A stretch of 64,000 bases of DNA, taken from Variovorax boronicumulans. GTDB taxonomy: Bacteria > Pseudomonadota > Gammaproteobacteria > Burkholderiales > Burkholderiaceae_C. The position numbers and the translations under genes are program-made. The notes under the pieces were generated by a model. The model had not been told where the DNA came from. It saw only the letters and a list, made by a program, of their open reading frames with translations, and made no database searches. Of this stretch, positions 62,901 to 64,000 are shown piece by piece. The DNA lies in the NCBI RefSeq assembly GCF_019352895.1, contig NZ_JAAAFX010000004.1:434001-498000 (forward strand), read 5' to 3'. Each line of letters opens with the position of its first letter. Position 1 is the first letter of the stretch.

Positions 62901-64000
62901 TGCTGCCCAGGCGCGCGCTGCCCATCGAGGCCAGGAAGGCCGAGCCGATGTCGGTGCCGGCCACCGGCGCGGCCGTGACCGAGGCGTTGAAGGCATCGAG
63001 CGCGCTGAAGTTCACCGGCGCGCGGCGCAGCACCGTGATGGCGCTGTCGGTCACCACGATGTCGGAGCGTTCGGCCGAGGCCAGCGCCACCTTCATCTCG
63101 TCGGTCAGGTTGCGCGGATCGATGTTGGTCGGCACCACCACCGCGCCCTGGGTCTCGCCGATGGCGATGCCCGCCTGCAGCGTCACGTTGCGGCCCGACA
63201 CGTTGGCGCTCTTGACCACCGGGTTGGTGTTGGTCACGTCCTTGAGCAGGCCGGCGCTGATCGAAATGCCCAGCTCGCGGTCGGTCCACGAGGACTTGGC
63301 CAGGATCGCGTCGCGCTCGGCGGTGCTGGCCTGGTAGCGGAAGCCACTGTCGTAGCTGGCGCTGAAGCCGCCCACCTTCTCGTTGAGCGCGTGGTAGCTG
63401 GCGGTGCGCTCGGTCTCGAACGCAGCGATGGCCGCGGCGCTCTGCTGCGGCGTCTGGCCGGCCACGGTCAGGCCCTGGCGCTCGGCCGCCGAGGCCTGGT
63501 ACTTGAAGGCCGGGTCGTAGGCGCTGGCGTCGGGCTGCGTGCTGCGGATCTGCCAGTACAGCTTGTATTCCTGCGTCAGTCCCTGCTCGAAGGACTTCAT
63601 CGCCTGCGCCTGGTTGGCCTTGTTCTCGTCCGTGCCGGCGCGCAGGCCCGAGGCGTCCCAGAAGGCCAGCAGTTCGTTCCAGGTGCGGGTGTCGACCGAC
63701 TCGATCGGGTTGTTGTCGATGATCCGGCCCGGCGTCTTGAGCAGCACGTCGCCTCCGGTGGACACCACCGTGTCGACCAGCAGGTGGCCGGCGGTGTTGC
63801 CCGACCAGGCCTGCGTCTCGATGCCGATGTCGCCCTGGGCCGAAGCCCTGAGGCCGAACAGCCCGCGCTTGGAAATGTCGTCGCTGTAGCCGACGTTGAC
63901 CTTGAGCGGTGCGGCGATGCCGCCGATGGCGCCGTTCTGCGACGTCAGGTCGACCCGGTCGCCCTGGATCAGCGATGTCGCGCCGTTGGCCGCCACGATG
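59935..64000 (-). CDS. Filamentous-haemagglutinin-type TpsA exoprotein, C-terminal part
   Basis: The gene runs off the window; 1353 or so C-terminal residues are visible, without the TPS secretion domain. The body is a beta-helix of roughly 20-residue rungs rich in Gly, Ala, Thr and Asp (AGGDIALAAGRDL type), including an array with a 300-bp period. An alpha-helical insertion near 63290-63750 carries a duplicated motif (YDPAFKYQASAAER, YDSGFRYQASTAER). The last residues read DGDCSKNLVPECTR; these two Cys are the only ones in the visible protein. No VENN motif, toxin domain or downstream immunity gene is seen, so this is an adhesin rather than a CDI toxin. Confidence 0.93.
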   Translation of the reverse strand, partial: IVAANGATSLIQGDRVDLTSQNGAIGGIAAPLKVNVGYSDDISKRGLFGLRASAQGDIGIETQAWSGNTAGHLLVDTVVSTGGDVLLKTPGRIIDNNPIESVDTRTWNELLAFWDASGLRAGTDENKANQAQAMKSFEQGLTQEYKLYWQIRSTQPDASAYDPAFKYQASAAERQGLTVAGQTPQQSAAAIAAFETERTASYHALNEKVGGFSASYDSGFRYQASTAERDAILAKSSWTDRELGISISAGLLKDVTNTNPVVKSANVSGRNVTLQAGIAIGETQGAVVVPTNIDPRNLTDEMKVALASAERSDIVVTDSAITVLRRAPVNFSALDAFNASVTAAPVAGTDIGSAFLASMGSARLGSIDVTGETRIKVRGSITNALPTSGPLQTGNLVLEAAYGGIGYVPGDGVNAGQSQPLRLKLRDGATLTARASDNIEIEEEGDLNLDTVFSRQTAKLMAEGSILDAIGDNGLNVLASNIDLTARNGNIGAAGAGALDVGVTGTTGRITAQAAQDIHLNGPRGRYLNFGDVTAGGGASLSGDVDLRLYGAVQAAGAVDLSAGLTLAMAATSSVRSTASNLKLSAGELTMADGATLRGDVGTVRIDTLTDAIITGISTGNGTADAVRIKAGGDVRDGGDTRLDIVADAAPAAGVTIEAGGDIGKGNALEMRLRHLDAKAGGSADFAVSGDVVVGQLTSVDNATLTATGHIATTVVESTLGGVTLVSTGGDIDAGRTVAFGDVRLQSDLGRVTAGATQAGGKVALVATAGSVQATDTTAGGRIDITAAQDIALGTAKAGGDIALAAGRALTAGTLASTAGDIRARAATGDVRTGRTTSTAGNVTLVADAGDVAAGSTQAGGHVALIASAGSVQADATTAGGRIEATAARDIALTTAAAGGDIALAAGRDLAATTLSSLAGDIRASAATGDLRTGRTTSTVGNVTFTANAGDGVAGTTQAGGNVDMTATAGAVQADATTAGGRIGIVAAQDIGVNRATAGGDIVLAAGRDLQATTLASTGGGIQATTGRDLTIGTASAQRDIVLDAGRHLTAGTLASTQGSVIAKARTGNLRIGTLDAALDGVLSAPQGQVAVERVKAGRDFTLEARNDVDVREGSAGGTFTLSSTGGNATAGTLTADAVVMRAPGRVAADRLNVVSLFDLAGDRVNANVYGGAKPVKGTVTGFNGGTASDVVLALSGQGGFAIDRFKARTAALTNPVGPLSVDSMLVVDRATVTNPQTHVVIDQHDRSIQPGADVQIFSFGAPFSFSLYDNHAFTNAFVIYRSPEHDQIADMGLNRSAVEFSELALSVARTGGDPTLEARQGTEGQDLRPVRYSGVPVKLDGDCSKNLVPECTR
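60930..61800 (-). repeat. 300-bp tandem repeats in tpsA (about three copies)
   Basis: Landmarks recur at exactly 300 bp: CTGCACCG at 61081, 61381 and 61681, with the surrounding sequence matching over most of each unit. In protein terms each unit is 100 residues beginning AGGRI and containing GGDIALAAGRDL, TGRTTST and ADATTA. Copies are close enough for recombination but not identical. Confidence 0.85.

Noticed and set aside
59935..64000. Contact-dependent inhibition (CdiA) toxin
   Set aside because: No VENN or similar pre-toxin motif, no nuclease-like C-terminus, and tpsB follows at once with no room for an immunity gene.

Overview
The window is a high-GC chromosomal segment from a betaproteobacterium of the Burkholderiales, most like Comamonadaceae such as Variovorax. 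The evidence is the gene content: PHA phasin, Bug-type solute receptor, full Liv transporter, Lrp-controlled phhA-hpd, VanA/VanB demethylase, RpoD with a long Ala/Lys/Pro-rich N-terminus, and intergenic repeats of a Comamonadaceae style. The genus is an inference. No rRNA, tRNA, transposase, integrase or CRISPR array was seen.

Layout. 1-3.1 kb: end of a LOG-family gene, then a leftward MFS exporter / STAS-like / TetR operon behind a perfect palindromic operator. 3.2-9.4 kb: a tightly packed leftward run pncB - NhaD-like antiporter - 2-hydroxyacid dehydrogenase - rmuC - MFS. 9.5-13.5 kb: CsbD, a secreted helical protein with two CX10C motifs, a thioesterase, a phasin, a type-2 3-hydroxyacyl-CoA dehydrogenase and YihY. 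13.6-19.8 kb: dnaG, rpoD (own promoter and long leader) and a Bcr/CflA exporter. 20-22.6 kb: phhA-hpd with a divergent Lrp regulator.

22.7-38.3 kb is the most unusual part. An 8-kb gene encodes a 2667-residue secreted protein (DUF11 repeats, about ten SdrD-B/Cna-B-like domains, an OmpA-like end). It overlaps by ATGA a gene for a 1430-residue outer-membrane protein (OmpA-like domain plus large beta-barrel). Its upstream region carries three perfect tandem 10-bp repeats and a second direct repeat of 11-bp period. Next to it are an OmpR-type response regulator and a divergent 7TMR-DISM histidine kinase. I propose that these form one surface system.

38.3-43.1 kb: livKHMGF, with a long imperfect inverted repeat between livK and livH. 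43.3-48.7 kb: class C beta-lactamase; vanA-gntR-vanB; a divergent MetE-like gene. 48.7-58 kb: LysR, a DHDPS-family lyase and Bug receptor; a cardiolipin synthase; a ROK-type sugar kinase whose domain order looks circularly permuted; a receptor-permease fusion without its ATPase; a GST; and a semialdehyde dehydrogenase. 58.3-64 kb: a two-partner secretion pair (TpsB and the C-terminal 1353 residues of TpsA). The only two cysteines of the visible TpsA form a CX7C loop at its extreme C-terminus, resembling the HMW1 surface anchor.
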